Below, in pieces: positions 47,101-60,100 of a stretch of 64,000 bases of DNA. Source of the DNA: Narthecium ossifragum (lineage: Eukaryota > Streptophyta > Magnoliopsida > Dioscoreales > Nartheciaceae); assembly GCA_963920575.1 (NCBI GenBank), contig OY986971.1, positions 3,821,340 to 3,885,339 of the forward strand. Reading direction: 5' to 3'. Numbering within the stretch: the stretch's first letter is position 1; the number at the start of each line of letters is the position of its first letter. Position numbers and translations under genes: made by a program. The notes below the pieces were generated by a model that saw nothing but the letters and a program-made list of their open reading frames with translations, was not told where the DNA came from and did not search any database.

Positions 47101-50100
47101 TCAACCATCATCACAATATGTTACATCCATATGGAACTTTGAGTATAATGTGCAGAATAATGCATGGCCATAAACTTGATAGTATTTCGACTATGTGCAT
47201 TTGTGCACCCTTAAGACAACTAAGTATGGCAAACCTTCTCGAAATCTATGATATGTTCTGACTTTGGTGATAAATTTTCGTTATGAATCTTATTGATCTC
47301 AGGGAAGGTAACAAATCTAGTGTGAAAGTGGAACATATCCAGTAGATGGATAAGTTCAGCTATATCCTACAGTTGATAGGAAGGAATTCAGCTTGTGGAA
47401 TTGACCATATGATAGATTGATCAGTTCCATAGCACGAACGGAAGAGAAATAAGTTCTCACTTTTTCAGAAATCCTCAATAGGCATTTAAATAGATTGCGT
47501 GCATGGTACCCATCCACGTTCTTGTATGAGAAATAATTATCTTTATATTGCAAAAAAAAATCCAAATTTCTAAAAGAATTGATGCTCAAAAACAGTTTCA
47601 AATGATGAGGCAATCTTACACTTTCAAGAAGCGAAGAATATTATTTTCTCTAATATATTTTTTAGTTAGAAAACTTCAAATTCTTCTTTCCAGAGTATGT
47701 TGTTTGATAGTTGTCTGGCACAGAAAATTGGGTGTTCTGGGCACTGGCATGAAAGAAACAAGTTTCTTATATATAGCTTGCTTTATGAAGGATTCCATGG
47801 TAGGATTTCAGATGTAGAAGGCCTACAGATACTATAAAACTATACCGTTGAAAGACTTGTAGTTTAATGTATAAAATAGGTTAGTTGTTTAGGTTTTGGC
47901 TATATGAATTAGTAGATGGTTTTTATATTTTTATTTTAATTCACGGTCTTGATATCTGCTAGATTTCAACTGAAAAGAACTGTTCTTATCCTCTCTCTTA
48001 TTTTTTCGTGTCACGGTGTTTAAATTTAGACTCTATATTGTATTGCTATACAATTTGGGCATCCTCAGATGATACTAATCTCTTTAACTGTCTAAATTAC
48101 TTTAACTTTGTGGATTATGTTACTAGGGAGAGCAACCACATTGTGGATTTCCAGAAAAGAACTTCTTCATGAACTTGGAGAAACTGGCCAGAAAGGTTTG
48201 CATCAAAGAACATGATTTGAATCCCTCAGAGTGATAGTCTCCTGTCTCCTTTAGTTCACCTCTAATGAAATTCATGTTTGTGCAGGGTTACAGAGTTCTT
48301 GTTATTGAGCAAACAGAAACACCTGAACAGCTTGAACTCCGTCGTCAAGAAACGGGTTCTAGGGATAAGGTAAGATAATGTGCGGGAGAGTTACAGTTTC
48401 AATTGTTTGAATCAAAGGCATACGTGTACCATTATATATTTGTAAAAATTATGCCCCTTTCACTAAAAGTTGGGATTGAACATCAGTGACATTGTGCTTC
48501 TGGTTTGAAGCAATAAAATAACTCTATTGAACAAAATATCCTGTTTTTCTCAGTGAAGTTTGTCTAGTTCAGGTTTTAGAGGAATAAAATCGTTCTTTCT
48601 ACCAGACATGCAATTTTTTCAATCTTCTGTTACATAGGGCTTTTTACTTTGGCATGACGTAGTCTAAACTCAGAGGTACATAAACTGTTTCATCAGGACC
48701 TAATATCTTTCAATTTTCCAAGGTAGTGAAGCGTGAAATTTGTGCAATTGTAACAAAGGGTACCCTGACTGAGGGAGAATTTCTATCATCAAACCCCAAT
48801 GCTTCTTACCTAATGTCAATTACAGAAAATTACCAGAATTTAGATGGTCAACAAACAGAAGGCACAATTTTGGGTGTCTGTGTAGTCGATGTTTCTACAA
48901 GCAAGTTCATGGTTGGACAAGTAAGTACAACCCTGCTTGATTCTTCTTTTAATTGTGATATTTATTCAAATAAAAACAATAATTAGTTCTTTGCATGTTC
49001 TGACCATAAGAACTCTCTTTTTCAGTTTTATGATGATCTTGACCGTCGCGGTTTGTGCTCTATATTATCCGAGTTAAGGCCTGTAGAAATCGTAAAGCCT
49101 TCCAAAGTGCTAAGTCCTGAAACAGATAGAGCCTTGAAGAATCACACAAGAAATCCTTTAGTTAATGATTTGGTTCCTTTGCAAGAGTTCTGGAATGCGG
49201 ACAAAACTTGCCAAGAACTCAAAGCAATTTATGGGCGAATAAGGCATTCACCACGGTCAGATTCAGTGAATGTCTTACATGATGAATATTCTCCTCAAGT
49301 CGAGAGCAGGTCAGGGTTTCTGCCAGATGTCTTGTCTGAACTAGTGAATTCAGGAGAAAATGGAGTTTATGCTCTTTCGGCTCTTGGAGGTTGCTTTTTT
49401 TATTTGAGGCAAGCTTTTCTGGACGAGGCACTGCTGAAGTGTGCTAAGTTTGAGTTGCTTCCATGCTTGGTGTTTCTTAATGCTTTTCAAAGCTCCTATA
49501 TGATACTTGATGCAGCTGCCCTTGAGAACCTCGAGATATTGGAGAACAACAGAAATGGAGGTTCTTTTGGGTACTTGCAACTTGCAACTGTTAGTTTTTG
49601 AGGTTCTGTTGATGAAAGAAAGCTTGCTTGAACTTTTTTCATCGATGCAGAACACTTTTCGCGCAGCTAGATCATTGTATGACAGCTTTCGGGAAAAGAT
49701 TACTTAGAGGATGGCTTGCAAGACCACTCTCTGATGTTGGAGCAATTGTAGGACGCCAAAATGCTATAGCAGGATTAAAGGTCAGTAATGCATGTTCGGG
49801 AGTATTTTTTTTTCATTCACAGGCATATAGCTAGTCTATGTTGACATGTTCAATGTACTCATTCTGCTAGATTATTATTCTCAACTTTCGGTTAACTTGT
49901 AATAGTTATGGTGTTACAGCATTGTATTGTAGCTGAAGTTGATATCCAGTTGGGCTATTTCATGGTCACTTTTGTGTACATTTGTATTTCTCCAAATGCT
50001 GCAAATAAATTGATTTTGGGTATTGATAGTAGGGTGTTGGTCTGTCTTCTGCATTTGAATTTCGGAAAGAGCTGTCAAGGCTTCCCGACATGGAGCGGTT

Positions 50101-53100
50101 GCTTGCACGCCTATTTGCTAGCTGGTATCGATCTCTATCTATGTACAGTCTTTGCTGTATAGGACTATTCATCCTGGATTATGATGGTTTATTTATCTGG
50201 ATTTAGAATCTTACATGTGCATTATGCTCACAGGATATTATTGCAGCTTTCTCTTCCTTTGTTTTTTATCTTAATTTTGTATGTGTATCAATTGCCACAT
50301 GATTCTTCTAACTTGTACTTGCATATATAGATGCATCTGCTTTCAGAATTAAACTGCAACTCATCATCTGTGTTAGAGGGATAGTTGCAATTCTAAGAAA
50401 ATGCATTACGCTATCCGTAGTGCTATTTTTCTTATTGCCAGGAAGAGAAAATGCTAGTTAGATATATAAAAAGAGGTTTTTAAACATATGAATTCTTCAT
50501 CTTTTATTGCAGTCTCTTCCTTTCCCATTTCTTACATAAATACTTGCATAAAAGAAAGGTTGCAGATCTGAAACATCATGTCCCTGCCATGCAAAATTAT
50601 TGTTCAGGATAAATTGGTGGGCTGTCCCTCATCACAGCATATTATTTTCTTTTATTTGCTTCCGAAAAAGAAAGCAACGCATCATCACAAAGCAAAAAGA
50701 AGAAACAAAAGGCAAAAAAAAAAAGATGGGTAAAAATGGAATTCTTATTTAGGTTTTCTGCTTTTATCTCTCCAACCATTCTTAACAGTGGTAAAGATTT
50801 TCACATTCACTTATTTTCTTTTATATAGCCAGGCTATCTAAATTTCTAAACAATTCTTTACTTGCACCTTTGTTAAAAATTCTTCCTTTTTTTGTGCTCA
50901 TAGCCTTATAATTACGTTGTAGGTCGTATGCTTTCATTTGAAAATTCTTGGATTGCATTTCACATTAGGTAATTAGGTACACTTTAGATGGTTTGGCACT
51001 GTGGACATCATGCACAACGCATGCCATAAGTTCTATTGTTAAATTGTAGTTCTGCAGTTTTGTTGTATAACTTTCTGAAGCAGATTTCTTCTGCATAACA
51101 TCTCTTTCTTGGCCGAAGTATAGTGAGGTCAGTGGCAGAAATGCCAACAGAGTAGTTTTTTATGAGGATGCTGCAAGAAAACAACTTCGAGAGTTTGTTG
51201 CTGCCCTCCGAGGTTGCGAAGTAATGGCCCAAGCATGCTCTTCTCTGAGTACCATATTAGCAAATATAGATTCTTGTCTGCTTCATCATTTGTTGACACC
51301 AGGTACACCTGATATCCTGTCATGCTGCGAGTACACATTTCGCTTTGCTACCTAATGTTCTGGCCTAAGTCTTGATGACAGATGACCTGCATTTCGCAGG
51401 CAAAGGTTTACCTGATACTCGTTCAATCCTCAAGCATTTCAAGGATTCCTTTAATTGGTCAGAAGCTGATCACTCCGGCCGCATTATACCTCATGAGGGA
51501 GGGGATGTTGAATATGATACTACTTGCAAAACAGTAAAGAATATTGAATCTTGCCTGACAAGCTACCTTAAAGAACAGAGGAAAGTACTTGGAGATTCAT
51601 CGGTAAGATAAGGATGTGCTGTTTATTGAGAATTGAATATTTTTATATTTTTGGTATAAGATATGTAAACATTCTCTCTTACTGCTCCTTTTAGATCAAT
51701 TATGTAACAGTTGGGAAAGAGTTGTATCTGCTTGAAGTACCTGAGAGCTTGGGGGGGACTGTTCCTCATGACTACGAGTTGCGTGCATCGAAAAAGGTGC
51801 ATAAACCAATGTCGAAGCCTTCAATTAAATAATTGATACTATGTTGGTTGAAATAGTTGGAATTATCTTTTGGTGAATGCAATACTACATATGCCACTAG
51901 CATCTAAGATGAAGAAAAAGACATTATAGAAGGAAACATTCAGAGGGGTAAAAAAGATGAAAATGGTCAGTTGTACCGCGAACTTTATCTGAAAGTACAA
52001 TTTATAACCATTTCCTGGCGCGATCTTGTAGAACAAGGAGTCTGTTCGATATATGCCTGTATACTCTGACGCCTAAACTATGTTAATAGCGAAAATCTGG
52101 ATTCATTAAAACTGGACTTGTTTGTGTTTTGCATGTGAAGGGATACTTTCGATACTCAACACCAACAACCAGGAAGTGGTTATCAGAACTTTCTCAAGCT
52201 GAAACTGAGAAAGAAGCTCAACTGAAAAGCATTCTCCAGAGATTCATATGGCAGTTCAGTGAACATCATCAACAGTGGAGGCGGTTGGTATCTGTAACTG
52301 CAGGTATGGTATCAGCGATAGAAATGAGTACGACTCTAAGCCTCTTGCTATTTTCTGTTCGATTTGGCGTCATAGTTTTTGGTTTCATTCTGGATTACAT
52401 AACCCAGTCTAATATCTAAGCACTTGCAGCATTTCCCTCATAATTTGCAGATTGCATAGTACATGTAATTCTAGGTGGTTAGTTTGGGTTGCAAGTTATC
52501 ATCTCAATATCGTGTTATATTTGCCGATCTATGTAGCTTTAAGCTCTGGTGGAATAATTCAGACCTGCAGTGGCTTTTTTTTTCCTTTGGTCTGTTTGCA
52601 TGCTGAAACTGTATCAATAGGTCAGTAGATGACTATGACAAATACTTGATAATGGTTACAGCGCCAACTCCATGTTAGGCAAGGATCTACTAACAAGTCT
52701 TAAAAATATTATCTAGTCAATTTGCTGCTATTGGAATTTTGGTGCGAGCATCATATCTTGTAGAGAAAATTGTCCAGTTCTCGCATATTGTGTTTAAATG
52801 ATACTCCTACTTCGATCTCTTCATCATTCTTTATGCAGCAGGGTAGGGTGATAATGTGCCCTTGCGATTTATAAATTATAACAACTGATGAAGGATTTTA
52901 AGTGGTTGGAATGCAGCTTTAATGCAGTAATTTTTAGAAGATTCTTCATGAGAGCTGTTGTATTCTTCTTAAACTTGCCAATTGGTCATGCAGAACTAGA
53001 CGCTTTGATAAGTTTACCAATTGCTAGCGAGTATTTTTAAGGACCTATATGCCGTCCAATAATTGAGAGGCCTCATTCAGTGAGATCCTCTTTATAACTT

Positions 53101-54865
53101 GCAACTACTGATCAAGGATTTTAAGTGGTTGGAATGCAGCTTTAATGCAGTAATTTTTAGAAGATTCTTCATGAGAGCTGTTGTATTCTTCTTAAAGTTG
53201 CCAATTGGTTATGCAGAATTAGATGCTTTGATAAGTTTAGGAATTGCGAGCGATTATTTTGAAGGACCTACATGCTGTCCAATAATTGAGAGACCTCATT
53301 CCAATGAGATCCTCCCAACTTTGACTGCCAAGAGTCTTGGACATCCGGTGCTCAGAAGTGATGCCTTAGGCAAGGGTTTATTTGTTCCTAATGACATAAG
53401 TATTGGTGGCTTGGGAAATGCAAGCTTTATTCTACTTACTGGTCCAAATATGGGTGGCAAATCAACTCTTCTTCGCCAAGTTTGTATGGCTGTTATTTTG
53501 GCACAGGTAAGGTTTTATTAAGAAGTTTTTTTTTTGGAGAGAGAAAAGAAATATTCTTTTTGGAATGAGTTCATGGATGGTCTCTTACATTACCCTTTTT
53601 CACTTTGATTGCTGTCCCCAGCTTGGAGCAAATGTTCCGGCAGAAAGGTTTGAGCTCTCACCTGTTGATCGCATCTTCGTTCGAATGGGTGCACGGGACC
53701 ATATTATGGCTGGACAAAGTACATTCCTGACAGAACTTACGGAGACTGCTTCTATATTGGTAAGTCTTTTCTTGGGAGGATGCTAGGAGATCTTGACATT
53801 GCTCTTGATGTTTGTTTTACTTTAATTAGTTGCAATCACTCTTCGTGTATTCATGTGATTCTCTGTACCTTGCTCGTGTGTTTGACATCATTGTGTACCT
53901 GCAAAGTGCAGTCTTCTGCCACCCAAAATTCTTTGGTAGCTTTGGATGAGCTTGGCCGAGGTACTTCAACATCTGATGGGCAAGCTATCGCGTAAGCATT
54001 TATTATTGTCCCTTTTTGAAACAAATCGTATTGTTTGATGTGTCCACACAAATGTTTCTTATGTTTCCTTGTGCTTGTTCACTGACCAGGGGATCTGTTC
54101 TGGAATATCTAGTCCACAAAGTACAATGCCGAGGCCTGTTTTCCACGCACTATCACAGATTAGCAGTAGACTATGAGAAAGATCCTAAGGTACAACAGTT
54201 CTCTGGCATTGCTGTTATCTGTTCCACCTAATGAGCTGACTCCTCTAATCTGTCTTTCTGTGAATAGGTATCATTGTGTCATATGGCTTGCCAAGTTGGA
54301 AAGGCTGTTGGAGGTGTGGAAGAAGTTACATTTCTCTATAGACTTGCAACAGGTTCATGTCCCAAAAGTTATGGTGTTAATGTCGCTCGTCTGGCAGGTC
54401 CGTGTGCTTTGTATTGACTCGTGAAGATATTTTGGAATGAGCTTTAATCCAGGAATTTGCCATTTTGTTGCTTCCTGAAATTAAGAAAATTGCTTGCTGC
54501 CAATTCTCATGAAGCTTAGCCAGATATTGTCAAAAAAATTTCTGTAGGATGCCAAGTTCTTCTGAAAATGATTTAGGATGTTTGGAGACATTGTATTGAC
54601 AGTTGATCAATTTCCAGGGATACCTGCCTCCGTTCTTCAGAAGGCCATGATTAAGTCCAGTGAGTTTGAGTCTACTTATGGGCTTCGTGGCCATGATACC
54701 GAGGATAAAAATATGGGTATGGTAAGGGATGATGAAGTAGCCATTATCCGGAGTATTCTTTGCACCGCAGAAGCATGGAATCACCATAGAGGTACTCAAC
54801 CTTTCAGTCAGAGCGTGCTTCTTGACATTCAAGAGAAAGCTCAGTTGCTTGTGAACGGGAGCTAA
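41188..54865 (+). CDS. MSH6: DNA mismatch repair protein MSH6
   Basis: MSH6 pairs with MSH2 (MutS-alpha) in the nucleus to recognise base mismatches and small loops. The 21 exons are 41188-41968, 42154-42238, 45019-45121, 45207-45260, 45365-45439, 48127-48195, 48286-48369, 48723-48920, 49026-49570, 49651-49780, 50033-50124, 51124-51302, 51400-51602, 51695-51796, 52141-52303, 53217-53506, 53622-53759, 53912-53991, 54090-54189, 54268-54397 and 54618-54865. Phase is kept throughout, giving 1,282 aa. Visible features are a PCNA-binding PIP box Q17-x-x-I-x-x-F23-F24, a Tudor domain at about 83-133 ([15 protein letters not shown]), the mismatch-contact F345-Y-E347 motif, Walker A GPNMGGKS (about 1030-1037), Walker B with D1109-E1110 (ALDELGRGT) and the STHYH motif. 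All key residues are intact. Length and order match plant MSH6, and the Tudor domain is a plant feature. Introns 2 and 5 exceed 2.6 kb. Upstream E2F and telo-box motifs suggest S-phase expression. Confidence 0.97.
52881..53092 (+). pseudogene. Duplicated, decayed copy of the start of MSH6 exon 16
   Basis: The block at 52881-53092 repeats 53104-53310 at a 223-bp offset. It includes intron sequence, the ATGCAG acceptor and the first codons of exon 16. The copy (acceptor AG at 52992-52993) reads [15 protein letters not shown] and then a TAA stop near 53039; the true exon reads [18 protein letters not shown] and stays open. The remaining copy ([12 protein letters not shown]) is followed by divergent sequence with no donor. 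Its acceptor still looks intact. Confidence 0.9.
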
Positions 54866-55476
54866 AGCAAGACAGCGAAATCATGCGGATGACGTATCCG
54901 TCTGGTTGAAATTTTGTCAAATGGGGCCTTAATCGCGCGAACCAAAGGTCCTCTTGGAGCTGAGGCTCCACAAGTTCTATCGAGACTTGGCTTCAAGTAC
55001 AGCTATTTGAGTCGGGAATCTTCATCCATATTTTGATCCAAGTGCTGCGGACTGATGGAGGGAGCTGCAACTTTTTGCTTCGGAGAAAATGCCCCTGAAA
55101 ATCCGTGAAAGTTTTGCTGGATCACCATCTTGGAATCCAAATTAAGGCAGAACTAATGATTCTGAATTGGTTGGATAGAATTTGGCCTTGAGATACAGGG
55201 AATTCATTTACATTAATGCATCAGGAAGGTATATAAAGCTAACTCTAACTCCTTTCTTTTCAATTGCTTGTGCAAACCGATGTAACCAAACAAATTATGA
55301 GTACTATGGAGTGTAATCCTTCTGGGTTACTCATGGAATTGCAAGGGTGTGTGGGTGGCCAAAATTTTGAAGTTCTACAAGCAATTGGCAGAGCTTTATC
55401 TCATGACGTTAGACAGATTTCTGGTTTAAAATGTGTAATGTACATGCTATGGCTCATGTAGCGCAATCAAGATCTG

Positions 55477-55681
55477 TTTGGGTCATACCATTATCTTCGT
55501 ACTACCATTGTATTATCATTGTATCAATGGATGAAATTTGTTTAGATTTCATCCAATGGTTGAGATCATTATTATCAGAATTCAAGTCAGTATTTATTAA
55601 AAATCTCGACCGTTGGATGAGATCTGTTTAGATCTCATTCGTTGATACCATGATAATATAAAGACAACGATATGACCTAAA
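55477..55681. mobile_element. Small foldback MITE candidate
   Basis: The ends are imperfect inverted repeats of about 50 bp (TTTGGGTCATACCATTATCT at left; TTTAGGTCATATCGTTGTCT from the right), both followed by ...TATTATCAT-GTATCAA. Inside are two further short palindromes centred on TGTTTAGAT. No clear target duplication was found, so the superfamily is unknown. Confidence 0.6.
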
Positions 55682-56029
55682 TAGAATACAATCAGCATCC
55701 ATTTCTAAACATCCGATGTTATATTCTTCCTGCCACCAAACGGATGTTGCCATCTGCTTATTTTATTTAGTATACATCCAATATAGCTACTGCCAAGCTA
55801 CACGACGGAAGATAAAAAGGAGAGCCCCACCGCCACGGCCGCCGCCGCCGCCTACACGAGACCAATTCTAAGCTCAGCTCCGTGTTTAGCGTCAACCTCT
55901 ACAGAAGCATATAACCGAATCCAAATGCCTCCAAAACCCTCTCATCACCATCCACGTTGCACTCCCCCACCTCTCCATCTCATCACCTCCTCACAAAGTT
56001 ATATATCACTCGGTCTCTTTCACTCTCCG

Positions 56030-56056
56030 TCTCTCTCTCTCTCTCTCTCTCTCTCT
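56030..56056. repeat. (CT)n run in AWPM-19 leader
   Basis: Thirteen CT units lie 54 bp upstream of the AWPM-19 start codon. CT-rich leaders are common in plant core promoters and 5' UTRs. Confidence 0.9.
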
Positions 56057-56109
56057 AAAAGCTTGTTTACTGATCTGAGCTCATATAAGGTGGTTTGTAC
56101 GGGGAGATC

Positions 56110-57085
56110 ATGGCACTAGGAAGAGGATGCAGGGGATTCATGGGGCCACTCCTATTGGTCAACCTGGTCATGTACGTCATCGTGCTCGGCCTCGCCGGAT
56201 GGTCCGTCGACAAGTACATCGACCGCCAGACGCACCACCGTGAGCTCTTAAAACACATGCAGCTTCATGCAGACACTATTCCCTGTTCGTCTGCTGACTA
56301 CTGTTGTTTTGTGCATGCAGACTTGGGTGGGAATTCTTCGACGGTTTATCTGTTGATCTTCTCTCTGCTGGCCGGAGCCGTGGGCGCGTGCTCGGTGATC
56401 GCCGGAATGCTGCATTTGAGGGCGTGGCGCGGCGATAGTTTGGCCAGTGCAGTGTCTTCTGCTCTGGTCTCATGGGCTCTCACAACCCTCTCCTTTGGGT
56501 AGTTATAATTTTTCCCAACATGTTCATGAGTGCATCCACCCTGAATGTCACAATGACGCAATCAATAGTCACAAAGGCATAACATAGGAAGTATGAAGTA
56601 GATCCAATGAAGACAATGAAACATTAGATTTCTGCAATCAAAGAACAGATGCTACTCATAATTGAATGTGATAACTTAAACTGATCAAGTAATCATACAA
56701 TACAGTAGAGCAACATTACAACAAATCTAGTTTGCTTTATAATACAAGTATTTTTGTGTTTCTGCAGACTTGCCTGCAAGCAGATCAATCTGGGCAATCG
56801 AGGGAGGCGCCTGGTAAGTTAGCAACCAATTTATATGGCTCAATGTGGTTGTTTTATTACAAAGAATAAATAGACTCAACATGATGCTTAAATTAGCAGA
56901 GGACACTGGAGGCTTTCATCATCATTTTGACGTTCACCCAAATGATGTATCTGGGGATGCTCCACGCCGGCATCATGAGCAGTAAGTACGGCCCCGGCTA
57001 CAGGAGTTACAGCACCGACTATGATGAGATGATGATAGCCCAAGAAACACAGAAGGAGACGGCAGCAGCCCCTCCAGATGCCTGA
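56110..57085 (+). CDS. AWPM-19/PM19-like membrane protein
   Basis: This is a small plasma-membrane protein of the AWPM-19 family, whose members are induced by ABA, cold or seed maturation; the molecular function is debated and ABA import has been proposed for one member. Four exons: 56110-56239, 56321-56498, 56768-56813 and 56900-57085, giving 179 aa, the usual length. Four membrane segments are visible: PLLLVNLVMYVIVLGLAGW (about 13-31), TVYLLIFSLLAGAVGACSVI, SAVSSALVSWALTTLSFGLA and FIIILTFTQMMYLGMLHAGI. The family hallmarks are NLVMYVIVLGLAGWSVDKYI near the N-terminus and LRAW after the second segment. The C-terminal tail is acidic and probably cytosolic. The gene converges on the CCR4-type gene with 19 bp between stop codons. 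Confidence 0.93.
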
Positions 57086-57104
57086 AAGGATCCAGCATAC
57101 CAGT

Positions 57105-60100
57105 TCAACTTGACTTGTTCTCGAGTCCTCTTCTTTCAGTTTTTTTTCTTTTTCCCTCTTCCTTTCTCAATTTAGGTGGACCATCATGAGAATTTATTTT
57201 AGAATTGTCGCTGTTGTCATCTGTTTCTTCAGATTTCGTTGGCTTGCAATCTGTGAAGATAAACTCGGAAATCAATGCCAAGTGATCGCTGCCTATATCC
57301 TGCAAAAGTAAAGCCGTGCAACAAATTAGTATTGTTCTTTGACTACATCTATCAAGCTGCATAGTACCCTAAACTCATTAAGCATTTATGATATACTGCA
57401 AAACACGTACTGCCACAAGCTAAATTGGAACGAGTAAACCATAGACGATAAACCATCAGTTAATATATGAATGGCTTCAATGTCCATCTCAGTGCGAAAA
57501 TATTAGATGGTAAACAATATCGTTCTTCCACCGGGAATGAACAATTGCTGATCTAATGAAGGTTTATACATTTGGACATTACAAGACCTGGTATCATTTT
57601 TCTTCAAACTCATCAATCTCAATTTCATCGGGCTATTTCAACATAAGGTATTTTTGTTTTGGTAAAGCTCTTTAGTAACCTGATTCCAAATGTTTAAGAT
57701 GACCAAGAAACTTGCTTTTGGGGACTAACATAAGACTAGAGTACAACATATTACATATGTTGGCATCAGATTTTCACTGAAGGCTATTTCAACTTGTTCT
57801 GTCGACATAGGACTGTATTCTCACCCATGATACAAACACAATGCTTATCTAGGGCCCATGCAGACAGTTTGCATAAGATATGCTCATATTTTAGTTGCAG
57901 ATAAAAAAAGCCATATGTTTTCCATGACATCTGGTGTTTGCTACTTGTGCATGTCATGATAAAGTTCTAACTGTCCATCTATATTGAGCATCAAATTCCC
58001 TGGTTCATGATCTGCATGGATCTGAAGTTTCCCAAGGAAAAAATAGCAGTCAAGCTAGAATAGAAATGCTCAGTTAAAAAAGGGAAAATCGATGCAAGTA
58101 TCAGAGAAGATAACTCATAAAGCAAGAATGAGCAATGAGAAAACAGTAAGAGATGAATTCCAGCAAAATAAAGAGCCAAGGATATGTCTCCTACCGGCTA
58201 CAGATGCAATGAAAGTAGATACCCAATGGTGGAAAGAAAGCGGCTCAAACAAGTACACACACAATAGGAGGGGAAGAAAAACACTACCAAAAGATAGTTA
58301 GTTCTAGCATAGTATGGGACCTAATTCCGAATTATGATAATCCATTATCACATCAGGATTTTATTTTTCATGTTTAATTATGACAGAGATCCGATTGTAG
58401 CCAAAAAAGTATTCCTTTTCAAATTGATGCCGACCTTATAGGGACGGTTCATTGTGATCATTTTATCAGGAGCTTGTCGGGTTATTTCACAAGGCTTAAA
58501 AAATTTCTAGCTAATCCAACTGTCTTACTTCCACAACCCTGCATTACGATACATCCACTCATCAATAATACTTGCAGAAACTCAGAATTTGACCAAACTG
58601 TAACTAAATTGATTTATAACAGCGCGTAAAATATGTATATGGTTCAAGTTCATTTCCTTTCAATATAATGCTGTCCGACCTATTAAGGAACCTCGCAACC
58701 CTGAACCACGTCTTGTGATGTTCTTTATGACATGTTGGTTAGACAGTTATATGCTTTTGGCATGCACGATAAGATACCAAACCAAAAGTTATAGCTCATT
58801 TAGCATCTCAGTCCTAACTGTATCTAAATTGATTTATAACAGCACGAAAAAAAATATGTATACGGTTCAAGTTCATTTCCTTTCAACATAATGCTGTCCG
58901 ACCTATTAAGGAACCTCACAACCCTGAACCACGTCTTGTGATGTTCTTTATGACACGTTGGTTAGACAATTATAGGCTTTTGGCGTGCAAGATAAGATAC
59001 CAAACCAAAAGTTATAACCTCATTTAGCATCTCAGTCCTAACTCTTGGTGTCAGAAGCAACTTAGAGTAAACTTTTCTAATTTGACAATAAGTTTCTCAT
59101 TGTAGACATGAAAGTAATATGAAATTGAAGTAGCACTAGAATATCCCTCGGTTCTTTTCCTCAATTTCCAAGGTCTGTTTTATGTACTTCCCCATCCATA
59201 TCATGCATCAGCCGAAGCTATCTACGTAGGATTTTATGCATTTGAGTTCATTCATCCAACTCGCAATATAGTCAGATTCATTTGTTTAAAAGTTCTATTT
59301 TCCAGATTCATACTGATATGCTCCTCAGTCTGCTTGCAAGAAGCCTCACGGTGATTCCAACAGTCATATGATCTGGAGAAAAACTCATGATAGTGTAATG
59401 TGAACTGCAAGAAGTTCTCTCTCCGTATATGCTGTCATGCTAATTAATAGAATGACAAGCACCTGATGGTGTTATGTATAATATAGCTTAAATGCAAAAT
59501 AGGGACATTAAGGTGATCACTTTTATTGATTGGAATTCATTCCACAAACATTGGTCGATGGAATAAATCTCTAGGACATAGGTTCAAAATAAGCACTGAA
59601 TATGTTGTTGTCGATCTTACATTGTCTGGTGCCAAATTTCTGATGCAACAATGCATATAAAAATAGCCAAATGCATACAGACCTACTTTATTGGTCATGC
59701 AGCTTGAGCTTGTGGAACTATGGAGCGTCAATCCAAAACTCAGCACAATCCTAGAGTCTAGACAAGAGTTTAGTACTGATTACAAAAACCCATACCAGTA
59801 TTACTTTCTTACACTGCTAGTATGAGTGCATTTTTCCCTAAGCAACCTATTAACGTGTTGATTGTATTAGTGATCCAATACTTCAACTGAAAAGGGGATT
59901 ATGATACCTTATGTGGGAGGCCACCTAATTTCCGCAAAGTGTCAATCGGTAATGTATCTAAAACCCTCATGGATGCAAGTCCAGTTGAGTACCTTCATTG
60001 ACAACACCTTGGTCAAATCATAAGGAGCGTCAAGAATGCACAAATACAAACATAGAAAATGCTCACCAAAGATAATCCACCGTTCCCAAAAATTTTGAGT

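Larger units (their letters stand above)
54866..56109. other. MSH6 3' region and AWPM-19 promoter region
   Basis: No further gene is seen. MSH6 3' UTR sequence probably covers the first few hundred bases. A small foldback element lies at 55477-55681. A TATA-like TATATAT at about 55999, a (CT)n run and an ACGT-containing CCACGTTGC at about 55951 precede the AWPM-19 start; the last could act as an ABRE-like site. Confidence 0.4.

Noticed and set aside
53099..53216. Open frame running upstream of MSH6 exon 16
   Set aside because: It is intron sequence; the acceptor at 53215-53216 restores phase with exon 15 and the same sequence is present in the duplicated copy.
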